Positions 53,129 through 61,475 of a stretch of DNA of 64,000 bases are shown one piece after another. Below the pieces are notes generated by a model. It did no database searches and was not told the DNA's origin. It saw only the letters and a list, made by a program, of their open reading frames with translations. Numbering within the stretch: position 1 is the stretch's first letter; the number at the start of each line of letters is the position of its first letter. The translations under genes were made by a program, and so were the position numbers. This DNA comes from Bradyrhizobium sp. ARR65 (GTDB lineage: Bacteria > Pseudomonadota > Alphaproteobacteria > Rhizobiales > Xanthobacteraceae): the NCBI RefSeq assembly GCF_000472385.1, contig NZ_AWZU01000008.1:62001-126000 (forward strand). The letters run 5' to 3'.

Positions 53129-53974
53129 CTAAGGGAGCCGGTCGGCTTCATCCGGAGCGACGGCGGAGCTTTCCCGGGTTGGCGCAAGGTCAGGTTGCGG
53201 CGTGGACAATTCCTGGCAGTACATGCGATCGATCCTGCGCTGCATCCACGCATAGCATTCGCATGCCGCGCTCTCGAGCCGCGCCCGGTCGACCTCGACG
53301 AAGCCGCGCCGGTCGGACGAGATCGCGCCCGCCGCCCGAAGCTTGCTCATTATCAACGTCACCGTCGGCCGCCGCACCCCGAGCAATTGGGCAAGCGTCT
53401 CCTGCGTGAGCGGAAGCACGTCGTCCGGAACCCGGTCATGGAGCTGCAGAAGCCACCGCGCCATGCCGCGATCCACCCGATGCAATGCGTTGCAGGCGGC
53501 CACGTGCTGGAGCTGCAACAACAGCGCGCGAGCATGGACCTGCACGACGTGCCTGATGGCTGCGCTTCGCGCGTAGGCGACCCGGAATGTCGCGGCGGAA
53601 ATCAGCGATGCGGTGCCGGCCACACGAGCAACCGCGGTAACGGACGAACGCGAGGGGCCGAGCGCGGAGAGCGACGCCAATGCGCCTTCCCGCCCCATCA
53701 ACGTGGTCGCGACCGTTTGCCCGTCTGGCATATCGACAATGAAGGCAATGGCGCCGCTATGGGGAAAATAGACCTTATCGAGCTGATCGCCGGACCGCAC
53801 CAAGACGGTATCGGGTTCGAACGAGACTCTCTGGAAGTGAGGCGTGAGCAAGCTCAAGTCCGGCGGTGGCAATACCGCTAGAAGCCGATTCCCAATGCTG
53901 GTCGGGCGCCCGATCAGGGTGTTCTTCCGTGAACCGAGCAAACACTGAACCGACGAATTTGAAGCAGCATCCAT
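53129..53974 (-). CDS. Crp/Fnr family regulator, paralogue A
   Basis: 281 residues from ATG 53974. cNMP-type beta-roll (VLVRSGDQLDKVYFPHSGAI, MPDGQTVATTLMGREGALAS) and a C-terminal helix-turn-helix (LTQETLAQLLGVRRPTVTLI). No N-terminal cysteine cluster and no cAMP cassette, so the ligand is unknown. It shares FPHSGAI, GQTVAT, GREGA, ACNALH, MARWLL and LGVRR with the adjacent paralogue. The C-terminal tail of about 40 residues is extra. Confidence 0.9.
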   Translation of the reverse strand: MDAASNSSVQCLLGSRKNTLIGRPTSIGNRLLAVLPPPDLSLLTPHFQRVSFEPDTVLVRSGDQLDKVYFPHSGAIAFIVDMPDGQTVATTLMGREGALASLSALGPSRSSVTAVARVAGTASLISAATFRVAYARSAAIRHVVQVHARALLLQLQHVAACNALHRVDRGMARWLLQLHDRVPDDVLPLTQETLAQLLGVRRPTVTLIMSKLRAAGAISSDRRGFVEVDRARLESAACECYAWMQRRIDRMYCQELSTPQPDLAPTRESSAVAPDEADRLP

Positions 53975-54077
53975 CAATGTCCCTTAACGCATGGCGATGG
54001 CAAAGAGCCTTTCGCGCACGCGGCCGCACGGAAGCGGCTCACAGACTCGTGGCTGACGAACGCGCCGAGATGCGCCA

Positions 54078-54818
54078 TCATCCGGAACATCCTGAAAGCG
54101 GGATCGGCGCCGTATTCATCGAAAATATCTCTTCAATTTCGCGGCAGATGGTGCCGTGGCAATCGCACGCAGCCGCAGTGAGCCGCGATCGGTCGATCTC
54201 GATCTGGCCACGTCGCTCGGATCTGATCGCTCCGGACGCGCGCAGATTGCGCATTAGGACGTTCACGGTCGTGCGCCGCACGCCGAGGATCTGCGACAGC
54301 GCCTCCTGGGTGAGCGGGAGAACGTCGAGGTCGATGTGGTCGCGAAGATGCAGCAGCCAGCGGGCCATGCGGGCTTGGACCGGATGCAGCGCATTGCAGG
54401 CCGCGCTGAGCTGAAACTGAGTCAGCATCGCACTGGCGTGAATCTGGATCGCGTGCCGGATCGAGGGGCTACGGTTGAAAGCCGCAAGGAATTGGGAGGT
54501 GTGGATCCGCGAGGCAGTCCCCGCCGCACGAACGACGGCGGTTATGGCCGAAGGTGACGGCCCGAGCAGCGAGAGGCTGCCTATTGCCCCTTCGCGCCCG
54601 ATGATTGCGGTGGCAACCGTCTGCCCGTTCGCCATGTCGATCATCAGCGAGATGGCACCGCTATGAGGGAAGAAGAGATGTTCGATCGGGTCACCCGCTC
54701 GCGAGAGAACCTCATCCTGAGCGAGCGCGACCATCTCCAGCCCGGGCGCGAGCAGATCCAAGTCAGCTTGCGGTAGCGCTGCCAGAAGGCGATTACCAAT
54801 TCCGTCGGGACGGATCAC
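54078..54818 (-). CDS. Crp/Fnr family regulator, paralogue B
   Basis: 246 residues from GTG 54818. Same fold and motifs as paralogue A (HLFFPHSGAISLMIDMANGQ, LTQEALSQILGVRRTTVNVL). A 103-bp gap separates it from paralogue A downstream. Tandem arrangement and shared motifs indicate gene duplication followed by strong divergence. Target and signal unknown; in this family (Crp_2 type) many members act without cAMP. Confidence 0.9.
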   Translation of the reverse strand: MIRPDGIGNRLLAALPQADLDLLAPGLEMVALAQDEVLSRAGDPIEHLFFPHSGAISLMIDMANGQTVATAIIGREGAIGSLSLLGPSPSAITAVVRAAGTASRIHTSQFLAAFNRSPSIRHAIQIHASAMLTQFQLSAACNALHPVQARMARWLLHLRDHIDLDVLPLTQEALSQILGVRRTTVNVLMRNLRASGAIRSERRGQIEIDRSRLTAAACDCHGTICREIEEIFSMNTAPIPLSGCSG

Positions 54819-55413
54819 CGCAGGTAACCCGCCGTGAGTGATCCGCCGCCTCTTCCGTTCCGACTTGCGTAGAGCGGCGGCGTCGAACTTTGTTTAAACC
54901 TGCCTACGCTGCGCGCTCCGCGATCCGATTCAGCTGCAGAAGCTCTCAATCTCAAAAACAAATCTCCAACACTCGCGACGGCGAGGCGAATTTTTGCTTC
55001 GCAGCGTCATTGGGGACTTTAGATGCAGATGCGCGACCTGACACAATTGCAAAATACGTATGGGTAACACCATAGGGAGTTCCAATTCCGGGGCGCAGCA
55101 AATACTGCTGCGATCTCGAAAGAGTTGCGCGCGACTCATACCGCGAACCCCGATCGGTGCGTTCTATGCGACGATGCTCATAAGCGACCTAGAAGGGAGT
55201 GCCAAGGACCTCCGCAAGCACGGTCCGTGGAGGGCCGCTTAGGACACCAACCCCGTCGGCACCAAAGGCAGGTGACGGGCTCGATCGGCTTCGATCGCAT
55301 CTATGGCTATTTCATCGGAGTAGGATACCATCTCCGCCCGGCGTTCCGAATCTTTGTCGCCAAGCTCAAGATTGAGCGTGAGCACTAGCGAGTGGAAAAG
55401 GCGGAACTTCTGC
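54819..55413. other. Intergenic region, no gene recognised
   Basis: 595 bp. Short frames exist on both strands (one on minus, 55239-55436, overlaps the methyltransferase start) but none is convincing. It contains the divergent promoters of the Crp pair and the methyltransferase. Confidence 0.45.
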
Positions 55414-56097
55414 ATGAATATTGAATCGTACACCACAACCTATACCCGCCCCGTCGACATCAAGAAGCTCGATTTCATTCATCGCCATCTTACCGAAGCG
55501 GGCGTGCGCAGGGTGCTGGAGTTGGGCTGCGGGACAGGGCCCATTGCGATGTCGCTGGTCGCCAAGAACTGGCAAGTCAAAGGAATCGACGTCTCGGCAG
55601 AGTGCGTCGAAGTTGCCCGATCTCACGGCGTCGATGCGCAGGTCGGCGATGCCGCAACCTTCCGGGAAGGCGCTCCCTATGACGCCGTGATCATGGCTGA
55701 CGTTTTAACCGAAGTCGTGACGCCACCAGAAAGCCTGCTTGCAAATGCTGCCGCCAATCTGCGGCTCGGTGGACTGCTCTTGGCCTCGACATCCAACGGC
55801 TATGGATGGTTCGAGCTGACCCAGCAACGCCTCAATCCAAGAGCATATCTCCGTCGCAACAACACGCTGCGTCGGTTGCTTGGATACGATCCTTATGTCC
55901 GCGCGGACGGTGAGCGCCAGCAGTGGTACACCCGTCAACGAGTCTTGAACATGGCCAAGGCTGCCGGGTTCGAGTTGTTCGATCAGCAAAATTCCGATTT
56001 CATGGATGGATCATCGTCGAGCGATATTCGCTTGGCAGACTGGCTGCCTTATTGGGCCGTATCCGGCTGGTACTTTGCCTTCCATAGAGCGAGGTGA
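55414..56097 (+). CDS. Class I SAM-dependent methyltransferase
   Basis: 227 residues from ATG 55414, preceded by AAAAGGCGGAAC. Motif I VLELGCGTGPIAMSL, acidic end of strand 2 in VKGIDVSAECVEVAR, motif II YDAVIMADVLTEV and motif III LRLGGLLLAST place it with UbiG/Methyltransf_11 and 23 proteins. The region RLNPRAYLRRNNTLRRLLGY and following aromatic residues suggest a lipid or glycan acceptor. Substrate unknown; no operon partner survives. Confidence 0.88.
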   Translation: MNIESYTTTYTRPVDIKKLDFIHRHLTEAGVRRVLELGCGTGPIAMSLVAKNWQVKGIDVSAECVEVARSHGVDAQVGDAATFREGAPYDAVIMADVLTEVVTPPESLLANAAANLRLGGLLLASTSNGYGWFELTQQRLNPRAYLRRNNTLRRLLGYDPYVRADGERQQWYTRQRVLNMAKAAGFELFDQQNSDFMDGSSSSDIRLADWLPYWAVSGWYFAFHRAR

Positions 56098-56315
56098 TTG
56101 ACGAGGTACGCGAACCCGGAACACTACATCACCGAGCTGCCGAAGCGCGACCACGACGCGCCGGAATGGCGCGCCGTGGTAATGATCACGGCCTATGGCG
56201 ACCCAGAGGCCGCAGAGCCATCGAACAGGGGCCCGCCGGCTTTTGCCTAAGCCAATCGCCTTCGCCTTGCTGCGCTCGGAAATTGACATCCGGCTCGGGT
56301 CCAGACCGCTGAAGT
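56098..56315 (+). pseudogene. Remnant of a small conserved rhizobial protein
   Basis: From TTG 56098 the frame reads RYANPEHYITELPKRDHDAP-EW..., resembling small Bradyrhizobium proteins that begin with a NPE(H/D)YI..LPK.EHDAPEW block. It then diverges and stops at 56250; a neighbouring frame (PIAFALLRSEIDIRLGSRPL, ending about 56315) may be the shifted remainder. The family assignment rests on memory of similar proteins. Confidence 0.5.
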
Positions 56316-56370
56316 AACCGAACAGCGTCTGCTCATGTGCCCATAGCGGGTATACGGCCGAGCAACTGCC

Positions 56371-56519
56371 ATGACTGCTTCCAAAAGCAACGTAGTTTCC
56401 CGCGCTTCTGCGGGAAACCCATACGACTACGCGGGCCTGATCGCGAGGCAGCGCTCCTGGTCGATACGTGCGCGTACATCGACCAGAGACGGGGCCGAAC
56501 ACCCGACCTTGTTGAAATG
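56371..56519 (+). pseudogene. VapC-like PIN-domain toxin remnant
   Basis: Two frames join into a PIN N-terminus: ASAGNPYDYAGLIARQR, then a shift to LLVDTCAYIDQRRGRTPDLV. LVDTCAYID is the first acidic motif of PIN ribonucleases. The rest is absent because the duplicated opine-dehydrogenase segment begins at 56520. No antitoxin was recognised. Confidence 0.6.
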
Positions 56520-56854
56520 TGTATGGCCGCGGCTCGCACGATCGTTTGACCGATTCAGGGGATTGGCGAGAGCGAATCGTTCTGACTGAACACGCCACAT
56601 GCGCAAAGATTTGCAGATCGGCCTTTCGTTTCTGGCATCAGTAGCCGAACTGGCAGGCAATTCGGCACCGCTCGCTCGATCATTTCTCGCCATCGATGGC
56701 GCGATTTGCGGTAAGGACTTTATGAAGAGGGGACGCGCACTCGACAGCCTTGGTCTGGGCGAGATGGATCGAGGCAGCTTGCAGCGCCTGTTGCGTGAAG
56801 GTTTCACCAGATGACCGCTACGCGCGCTTCAATCGCCTGTCTAGGAGCAGGTCG
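56520..56854 (+). pseudogene. Duplicated 3' end of the opine-dehydrogenase-like gene plus start of the next gene
   Basis: Nearly colinear with 44616-44953, with only scattered changes: the final 70 or so codons (LQIGLSFLASVAELAG ... SLQRLLREGFTR) and the ATGA overlap with the first 15 codons of the 3-hydroxyacyl-CoA dehydrogenase (ATRASIACLGAGR). The reading frame is intact only from ATG 56599; upstream it has a stop and small indels. Similarity ends abruptly at both sides. Confidence 0.88.
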
Positions 56855-57247
56855 CAAACCAGGGTGATCGCCAGCGCTTGCGGAGCAAGGCGGCCGCGCA
56901 GCATGACGAGTGGATCCGATGGCCCGGACAGCGCCCGAGCCTCTCCTGACCATCGTGCTCATATTTCAAAAGTGATCCTGCGCCCGCTCTCTTAGGGCGC
57001 GCGAGCGCAGAAGAAAAGAAAGCCGGCTGTCAGGCCCTGCTGCTGGGCGCTTTTCAGCTTAGGCGACTCGCTTATCTCGTTCATCCTGAAACCGCCGAGC
57101 GGCCTCATCACAACTGCCATGTACCTGCGCTGGTCGAGTACCTGGACGGCCGCGCCCGCCCTGGCCGCGAGTAAGTTTGCTCGAAAGCCCAAGCTGACTA
57201 GGCATCAGGCATGAAGGCCTTCGCGCGAGCCAGGGCGGTCGCGATCA
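56855..57247. other. Region without recognised gene
   Basis: 393 bp. A minus-strand frame at 56992-57192 (66 codons) has no recognisable product or ribosome site. Probably eroded sequence. Confidence 0.4.
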
Positions 57248-57730
57248 TCAAGCTACCGCTGTCGACCTGCTATGGGTATCCGGCCTTGCGCAAAGCAGAC
57301 GCTTGCGGATGGCCTCTTCAACGAGCGCGAGCGCTTCATTGGCTTGTCGCGCTTCGGCTTCAGCAATTTCGGCGCGAAGCTCTGCAGCCGTCAACTTATT
57401 CTTTTGGGCTTCGATACAAGTCTGCGCTTGTTCAAGGGCTCTGCACGCCTCTTTCAATTTATCTTCGGTGGAGATAACGAATTCACGTTGTGCCCGCTCG
57501 GCGGCCTCGGCTCGCATTTCGGCAACCCGCAATCTTTCCAAGGCGCTCGTGCAAAGCGACTGCGCGCGGGCTTCGGCCCCGCGGGCGTGCTCCTCCATGC
57601 TGCGGAAGACCTCCGCCGCTTGATCTACCAAATCTAGTGCTGTCGCTCCGTCCTCGGGTGTCGACGCTGGGACAAAGCTTAGGACGTTCTCGTCTTTCCG
57701 TACTGACGCTCTGGAACTACGCTGAGCCAT
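57248..57730 (-). CDS. Coiled-coil hypothetical protein
   Basis: 160 residues from ATG 57730. After a basic, Ser-rich start (MAQRSSRASVRKDENVLSF) the protein is one long Ala/Glu/Arg-rich helix from about residue 30 to 145 (RLRVAEMRAEAAERAQREFV; LTAAELRAEIAEAEARQANE), a predicted coiled coil without membrane segments. Similar small coiled-coil proteins are common in Bradyrhizobium; function unknown. Confidence 0.75.
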   Translation of the reverse strand: MAQRSSRASVRKDENVLSFVPASTPEDGATALDLVDQAAEVFRSMEEHARGAEARAQSLCTSALERLRVAEMRAEAAERAQREFVISTEDKLKEACRALEQAQTCIEAQKNKLTAAELRAEIAEAEARQANEALALVEEAIRKRLLCARPDTHSRSTAVA

Positions 57731-58225
57731 GTAATTTACGCCCTGTCACGAACACACACCAGCGAGCGGCATCATGAAAACCTATGGTTAACGAATGGTT
57801 AAAAAATTGTATGCACCAATCTCCCTGTGGGCCACGACCCGATCGCCCTGCCCGGGGAGAACGCTGGGGACGCTCGAAGCGTTGCGGGATTGCCGCAAGC
57901 CGACCGCCCCATGCACTGCTGTACCTCGCTCGGTACGTTATAGTTGCGCATAACTGTGCGACTGTCGCGCGGCCCACACGCCTCTGGCTGCACCACGAAC
58001 GTTCAGAGCGGCCGGCCTCCATAAACCAGGGTGTGCCGTGCCTTCTGCGCAGGTGCCGGCGCGCCCGAGCGCGGATGGACGGCATCGAACTCCTATCCAA
58101 AGGAGTCAGTCAGGCGGACGACTTCGCGCACAAAAAGGTGCTGCCCACCTGCGGTGCGATCAATTGCAGCGAAGAAGGCGAGATCGACGATTCTCCGAAA
58201 TAAGGCCGCCCAAGTTGGCCCTCTC
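57731..58225. other. Region without recognised gene
   Basis: 495 bp upstream of the coiled-coil gene and left of the inverted-repeat element. Frames on both strands overlap each other and none is convincing. Confidence 0.45.
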
Positions 58226-58257
58226 TCGACTTTATGTGGTGCACCACATAAAGTCGA
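58226..58257. repeat. Perfect 32-bp palindrome at element edge
   Basis: TCGACTTTATGTGGTG and its exact reverse complement, no spacer, centred between 58241 and 58242. Its last two bases overlap the left inverted repeat. It could be a protein-binding or resolution site, or a cruciform-prone hot spot used as insertion target. Confidence 0.85.
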
Positions 58258-58344
58258 TTATGCGGAGAGTGGGATTATGCGAAGTGCCGACTTGTGATGG
58301 GCTGCTTTTCGCCGATCTCGGCGTTCTCCGCTCCACATAATGCC
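58256..58344 (+). repeat. Left inverted repeat of the primase-helicase element
   Basis: Begins GATTATGCGGAGAGTGGG, repeats ATTATGCGAAG 17 bp later, and ends CTCCGCTCCACATAATGCC, so it also contains an internal inverted copy of its own start. About 80 of 89 positions match the reverse complement of 60919-61007. Confidence 0.85.
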
Positions 58345-58357
58345 GATGGTGAAGGCG

Positions 58358-58382
58358 GGCGCTCCGCTCACAGCGGAGCGCC
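58358..58382 (-). terminator. Hairpin directly after the helicase gene
   Basis: Perfect 11-bp GC-rich stem (GGCGCTCCGCT / AGCGGAGCGCC) with loop CAC, starting 1 bp after the helicase stop codon. No T-tract follows, so termination efficiency is uncertain. Confidence 0.6.
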
Positions 58383-58383
58383 A

Positions 58384-60867
58384 CTACTCGATCACGTAGC
58401 CCAGCGCGCGATAGCCCGCGCGTCGCTTCGCGGCCATCCGGGCCAAAACGGCGACTGCATTATCGACGTAGTCGACGACCAACACGTCTCTCTTTCCATC
58501 ATGCTGTCGATGCAGACGACCGACATACTGCGCCAGGGTTCCCTTCCAGGCGATCGGCATCGTTAAGAACAACGTATCAAGCCGGGCGTCATCGAAGCCT
58601 TCACCGATGTAGCGGCCTGTCGCGAGTATCAGGCGTTCGTCATCGTCAGCAACATTCAATGTCGTATTGGCTAGCTTGCGATCCTTCGCGGACATACCGC
58701 CACGCAGAACCACAAGATTTTTCACGAACGGCGAGAATCTCTGTCGAAGATAATCGAGGTGGTCCGTTCGCTCCGTCAGGACGATTGGGGACCGCTTGGC
58801 TTCCAGAGACTTCAGCACATCATCAAAGATCAGGTCATTTCGGCTACTATCCTGTGCCAGGGCCGCATAGATCGCGGGTATCGATGGGCGCTCGACCGAG
58901 GCCAGGATCGACGGCAATTCAAATTTCGTCGAACGCTCGAGGGCACGATGACGAATGCCCCGCTCGGTCGCTTGGACCCTCGCATCCACCCGATGGCGAA
59001 CGGGGCCGCACTGCATGAAGATGATGGGATGATGCCCGTCCTTTCGGGCGACAGTCGCAGATAAGCCGACGACGTATCGCGCCTTGGACCGCCGAGCGAC
59101 AAGCTCGAAGCTTGTTGCGGACAGATGATGGCACTCATCGACAATGAGATGGCCGTAATTGGCCACGATATCGGCAACCTCTCCATTGCGCACCAGGCTT
59201 TGGATCAGCGCCACGTCGATGACGCCCGTCGGCTTCCTTTTCCCGCCCCCGATACTGCCGACCTGTTTCGGGTCAATGTTCAAAAAGGAACCGAGTCGTT
59301 CCACCCATTGAGTGAGCAGTTCTCGGCGATGAACGAGAATCAGCGCATTACGGGCCCGATGTGCGATGAGGGCTGCAGCGACAACCGTCTTGCCAAAGGC
59401 AGTCGTCGCGGCGAGCACCCCGTTGTCGTGGGCAACGAGAGCGTCGTAAGCCGCCAACTGCGCCCGTCGCAACTCGGCCCGGAAGGATACGCTCGCAGGA
59501 AGCGCCGTGCCAATTTCGCGCAGATCTTCCAAATCGGCAACAGCGCCATGGCTTTTGATGAGATCGATTGCTTCCTCGAGGCAACCCCGAGGTAGAGCGA
59601 CATGCTGCGCGTATAGCTCGGCGCACGAGACGACCCGAGGCTTGCTGAATGTCGGCAACCGCATCGCCTGGGCGCGATAGAACTCCGGGTTCTGGAATGC
59701 CGCCAGGCGAATAAGCTGCGCAATCAGGGCTGGCGGCAGCTCCGTCCTGTCGACGTAAACCTGATCGGCGATCACGATCCTGATGCTGTGCGGTATCGCG
59801 GCCTCAATACGCCGCGGCGCACTGCGGCGAGACGGCGACATCTTCCACGGTTCGTCGGCATGTTCGTCGTCCACCGGCATGCGGACGCCCAAAACCCGAC
59901 CCGACAGTTCCGCCTCGTCCGCGATCCTGAACACCATGTCAGCTGACAATCTCGGCAGGGACGACAGATATGCCCATTGGTCCTCGTAAGGCCGCAGATC
60001 GTTGTCGACAAAAACGCTGTTGCCGATCTCACGAGCCTTCCTTTGCAGCGGTAGTGCAATCAGATTGCCAAAGCCCCCAAGGGGCATCGTGTCCTGGTTG
60101 GGAAAGAAGCGATCATAGGAGGTGAAGCCGATTTCCGGCCGTTTTTCCATGGTCTCCGTGATCAGGGCAGAGCCCATCTGCCTGGCGGTCCTTGCCGGAA
60201 CGGGCTCGGAGAAGAATATCCAGATATGGCCGCCGTTCCCCGATCTCGACCGCTCCAGGGCCGCGGCAATTCCTTTCGCATGACAGGTCCCGAGCAATGC
60301 TCTGGCGTCATCCGCCCAGCTTTCCTTGTCAAAGTCAGCGGCAAGGAACCAGCATGTCTCATCCTGCAGTAAGGGATAAACACCGGCGACAAAGTCACCC
60401 GTGCGCTTATCGCTGCCGCGCAGATGCTTTTCGATGATCTCCCCGGAAAGTGAGATGAATGCCTGATGCGGACATTCTCCACATTTCACCTTTGGCTTGC
60501 CGCAAACCCCCTTCACCCACTCGTTGGAGCAAGCTGGCGAATAGCCTGAACGTCCAGCCTTTCTGTTTTCCCATCGAACTGGAAAGACATCGTGGCGCCC
60601 GGCAAACAACCGACGGAACAGCTCAATTTTCTCGGCCGATGACGAGCTGTTGGTGACAGGGGCGTCGGCAAAAGGAGCACGCTCAGCTACCTGGCGATCG
60701 GATATCAGCTTTTTCTCGAGTGTTTCCAGTTCGCGCGCAAGCGCCATCCGCTCGGCATCCAGATCAGCCAACCGCTGTCGGATGCGCGCAATCTCTTCCC
60801 AGGGGTCATTCTTATCCACCGGCTCGCAGCCCGCGCCCAGTTCATCTCGCGCGTCAACATAGACCAA
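58384..60867 (-). CDS. TOTE conflict-system type primase (AEP) - SF2 helicase fusion
   Basis: 827 residues from TTG 60867, the first usual start after an upstream stop; GTG 60819 is an alternative. Order: N-terminal coiled coil (about 22-55), a Cys cluster (C113, C122, C129, C132) likely binding zinc, archaeo-eukaryotic primase core with FLAADFD (Asp178, Asp180) and RSGNGGHIWIFF (His214), then an SF2 helicase with Walker A ATTAFGKT (487-494), DECH (577-580), GLSAT and QYVGRLHRQ. It can plausibly make primers and unwind or translocate on DNA. Flanking inverted repeats make it the sole cargo of an element. Confidence 0.9.
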   Translation of the reverse strand: MVYVDARDELGAGCEPVDKNDPWEEIARIRQRLADLDAERMALARELETLEKKLISDRQVAERAPFADAPVTNSSSSAEKIELFRRLFAGRHDVFPVRWENRKAGRSGYSPACSNEWVKGVCGKPKVKCGECPHQAFISLSGEIIEKHLRGSDKRTGDFVAGVYPLLQDETCWFLAADFDKESWADDARALLGTCHAKGIAAALERSRSGNGGHIWIFFSEPVPARTARQMGSALITETMEKRPEIGFTSYDRFFPNQDTMPLGGFGNLIALPLQRKAREIGNSVFVDNDLRPYEDQWAYLSSLPRLSADMVFRIADEAELSGRVLGVRMPVDDEHADEPWKMSPSRRSAPRRIEAAIPHSIRIVIADQVYVDRTELPPALIAQLIRLAAFQNPEFYRAQAMRLPTFSKPRVVSCAELYAQHVALPRGCLEEAIDLIKSHGAVADLEDLREIGTALPASVSFRAELRRAQLAAYDALVAHDNGVLAATTAFGKTVVAAALIAHRARNALILVHRRELLTQWVERLGSFLNIDPKQVGSIGGGKRKPTGVIDVALIQSLVRNGEVADIVANYGHLIVDECHHLSATSFELVARRSKARYVVGLSATVARKDGHHPIIFMQCGPVRHRVDARVQATERGIRHRALERSTKFELPSILASVERPSIPAIYAALAQDSSRNDLIFDDVLKSLEAKRSPIVLTERTDHLDYLRQRFSPFVKNLVVLRGGMSAKDRKLANTTLNVADDDERLILATGRYIGEGFDDARLDTLFLTMPIAWKGTLAQYVGRLHRQHDGKRDVLVVDYVDNAVAVLARMAAKRRAGYRALGYVIE

Positions 60868-60918
60868 ACGCGACTTCGGCTTAAGGCGGACAATGCATCA
60901 CTGCGGCCCGAGACGCCT

Positions 60919-61007
60919 GGGATTATGCGGAGCGGAGCACGCCGAAATCGGCGAAAACCAGCCCATCACAGGGCGGCACTTCGCGTAATCCCGCTCTCCG
61001 CATAATC
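60919..61007 (-). repeat. Right inverted repeat of the primase-helicase element
   Basis: Reverse complement begins GATTATGCGGAGAGCGGG and follows the left repeat with about nine substitutions and no gaps. It lies 51 bp upstream of the helicase start, so it may also carry the gene's promoter. Confidence 0.85.
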
Positions 61008-61184
61008 TGCCAGACTCGCAATAAAGTGTGAGGAGAGGACCGCCAGCGAGCACTTGCTTAACGAAAGCGGGAGAGGTTCACTCACCCACAGACGGCGACC
61101 GGTCTCAAATCGCCCCCTGGGCCAGCTGTGCCGTGAGATTTGAGTACACCTCCGCTGTCGCCGGCGACCGTCCCCACCCCTCAC

Positions 61185-61475
61185 TCACTGAGGGGAAGGT
61201 TGCTTCGCGGGAGGTCCGCTCTTGTTTCCTGGCACCCCCGGAATCTTCGCGGGATCCTGTTGCTGCACTGCAGGGTTGCCTTGGTTGCTCGAATTTGAGC
61301 CTACCGTTCCTGGCTTGGTTGCAGGACCACTCTTGCTTCCGGGCTGGCCAGCTATTCCGGCTCCTGAGTTTTGCGCACTTGGAGCGGTCGAGACATCCGA
61401 CTCCCTGTGTTGAGCGATGGCAGCCGGAACGAACACGGCGCTAGCGAGGGCAGCAGCTACTATCATCTTCCTCAT
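61185..61475 (-). CDS. Small secreted Gly/Pro/Ser-rich protein
   Basis: 96 residues from ATG 61475 behind GGAGGAGGAGACGAA. Sec leader MRKMIVAAALASAVFVPAAIAQ, then a low-complexity region with GQPGSKSGPATKPGTVGS and GVPGNKSGPPAKQPSP, probably disordered in the periplasm. No domain. Similar short secreted proteins are common in Bradyrhizobium; function unknown. Confidence 0.8.
   Translation of the reverse strand: MRKMIVAAALASAVFVPAAIAQHRESDVSTAPSAQNSGAGIAGQPGSKSGPATKPGTVGSNSSNQGNPAVQQQDPAKIPGVPGNKSGPPAKQPSPQ

Larger units (their letters stand above)
58256..61007. mobile_element. Inverted-repeat-bounded element carrying a primase-helicase
   Basis: About 2.75 kb bounded by two about 89-bp inverted repeats (58256-58344 and 60919-61007) that differ at roughly nine positions by eye. 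Between them is a single gene, 58384-60867. No transposase or recombinase is inside, and no target-site duplication was recognised. The element may be mobilised in trans or by a mechanism based on its primase-helicase. Confidence 0.7.

Noticed and set aside
53051..53881. Plus-strand frame of 276 codons
   Set aside because: Covers the Crp paralogue A on the opposite strand, whose domains are clear.
56992..57192. Minus-strand frame of 66 codons
   Set aside because: No recognisable family or initiation signal; cannot be separated from chance.
57784..58203. Plus-strand frame of 139 codons next to the palindrome
   Set aside because: No ribosome site, Arg/Pro-rich, and overlapped by an equally long minus-strand frame.
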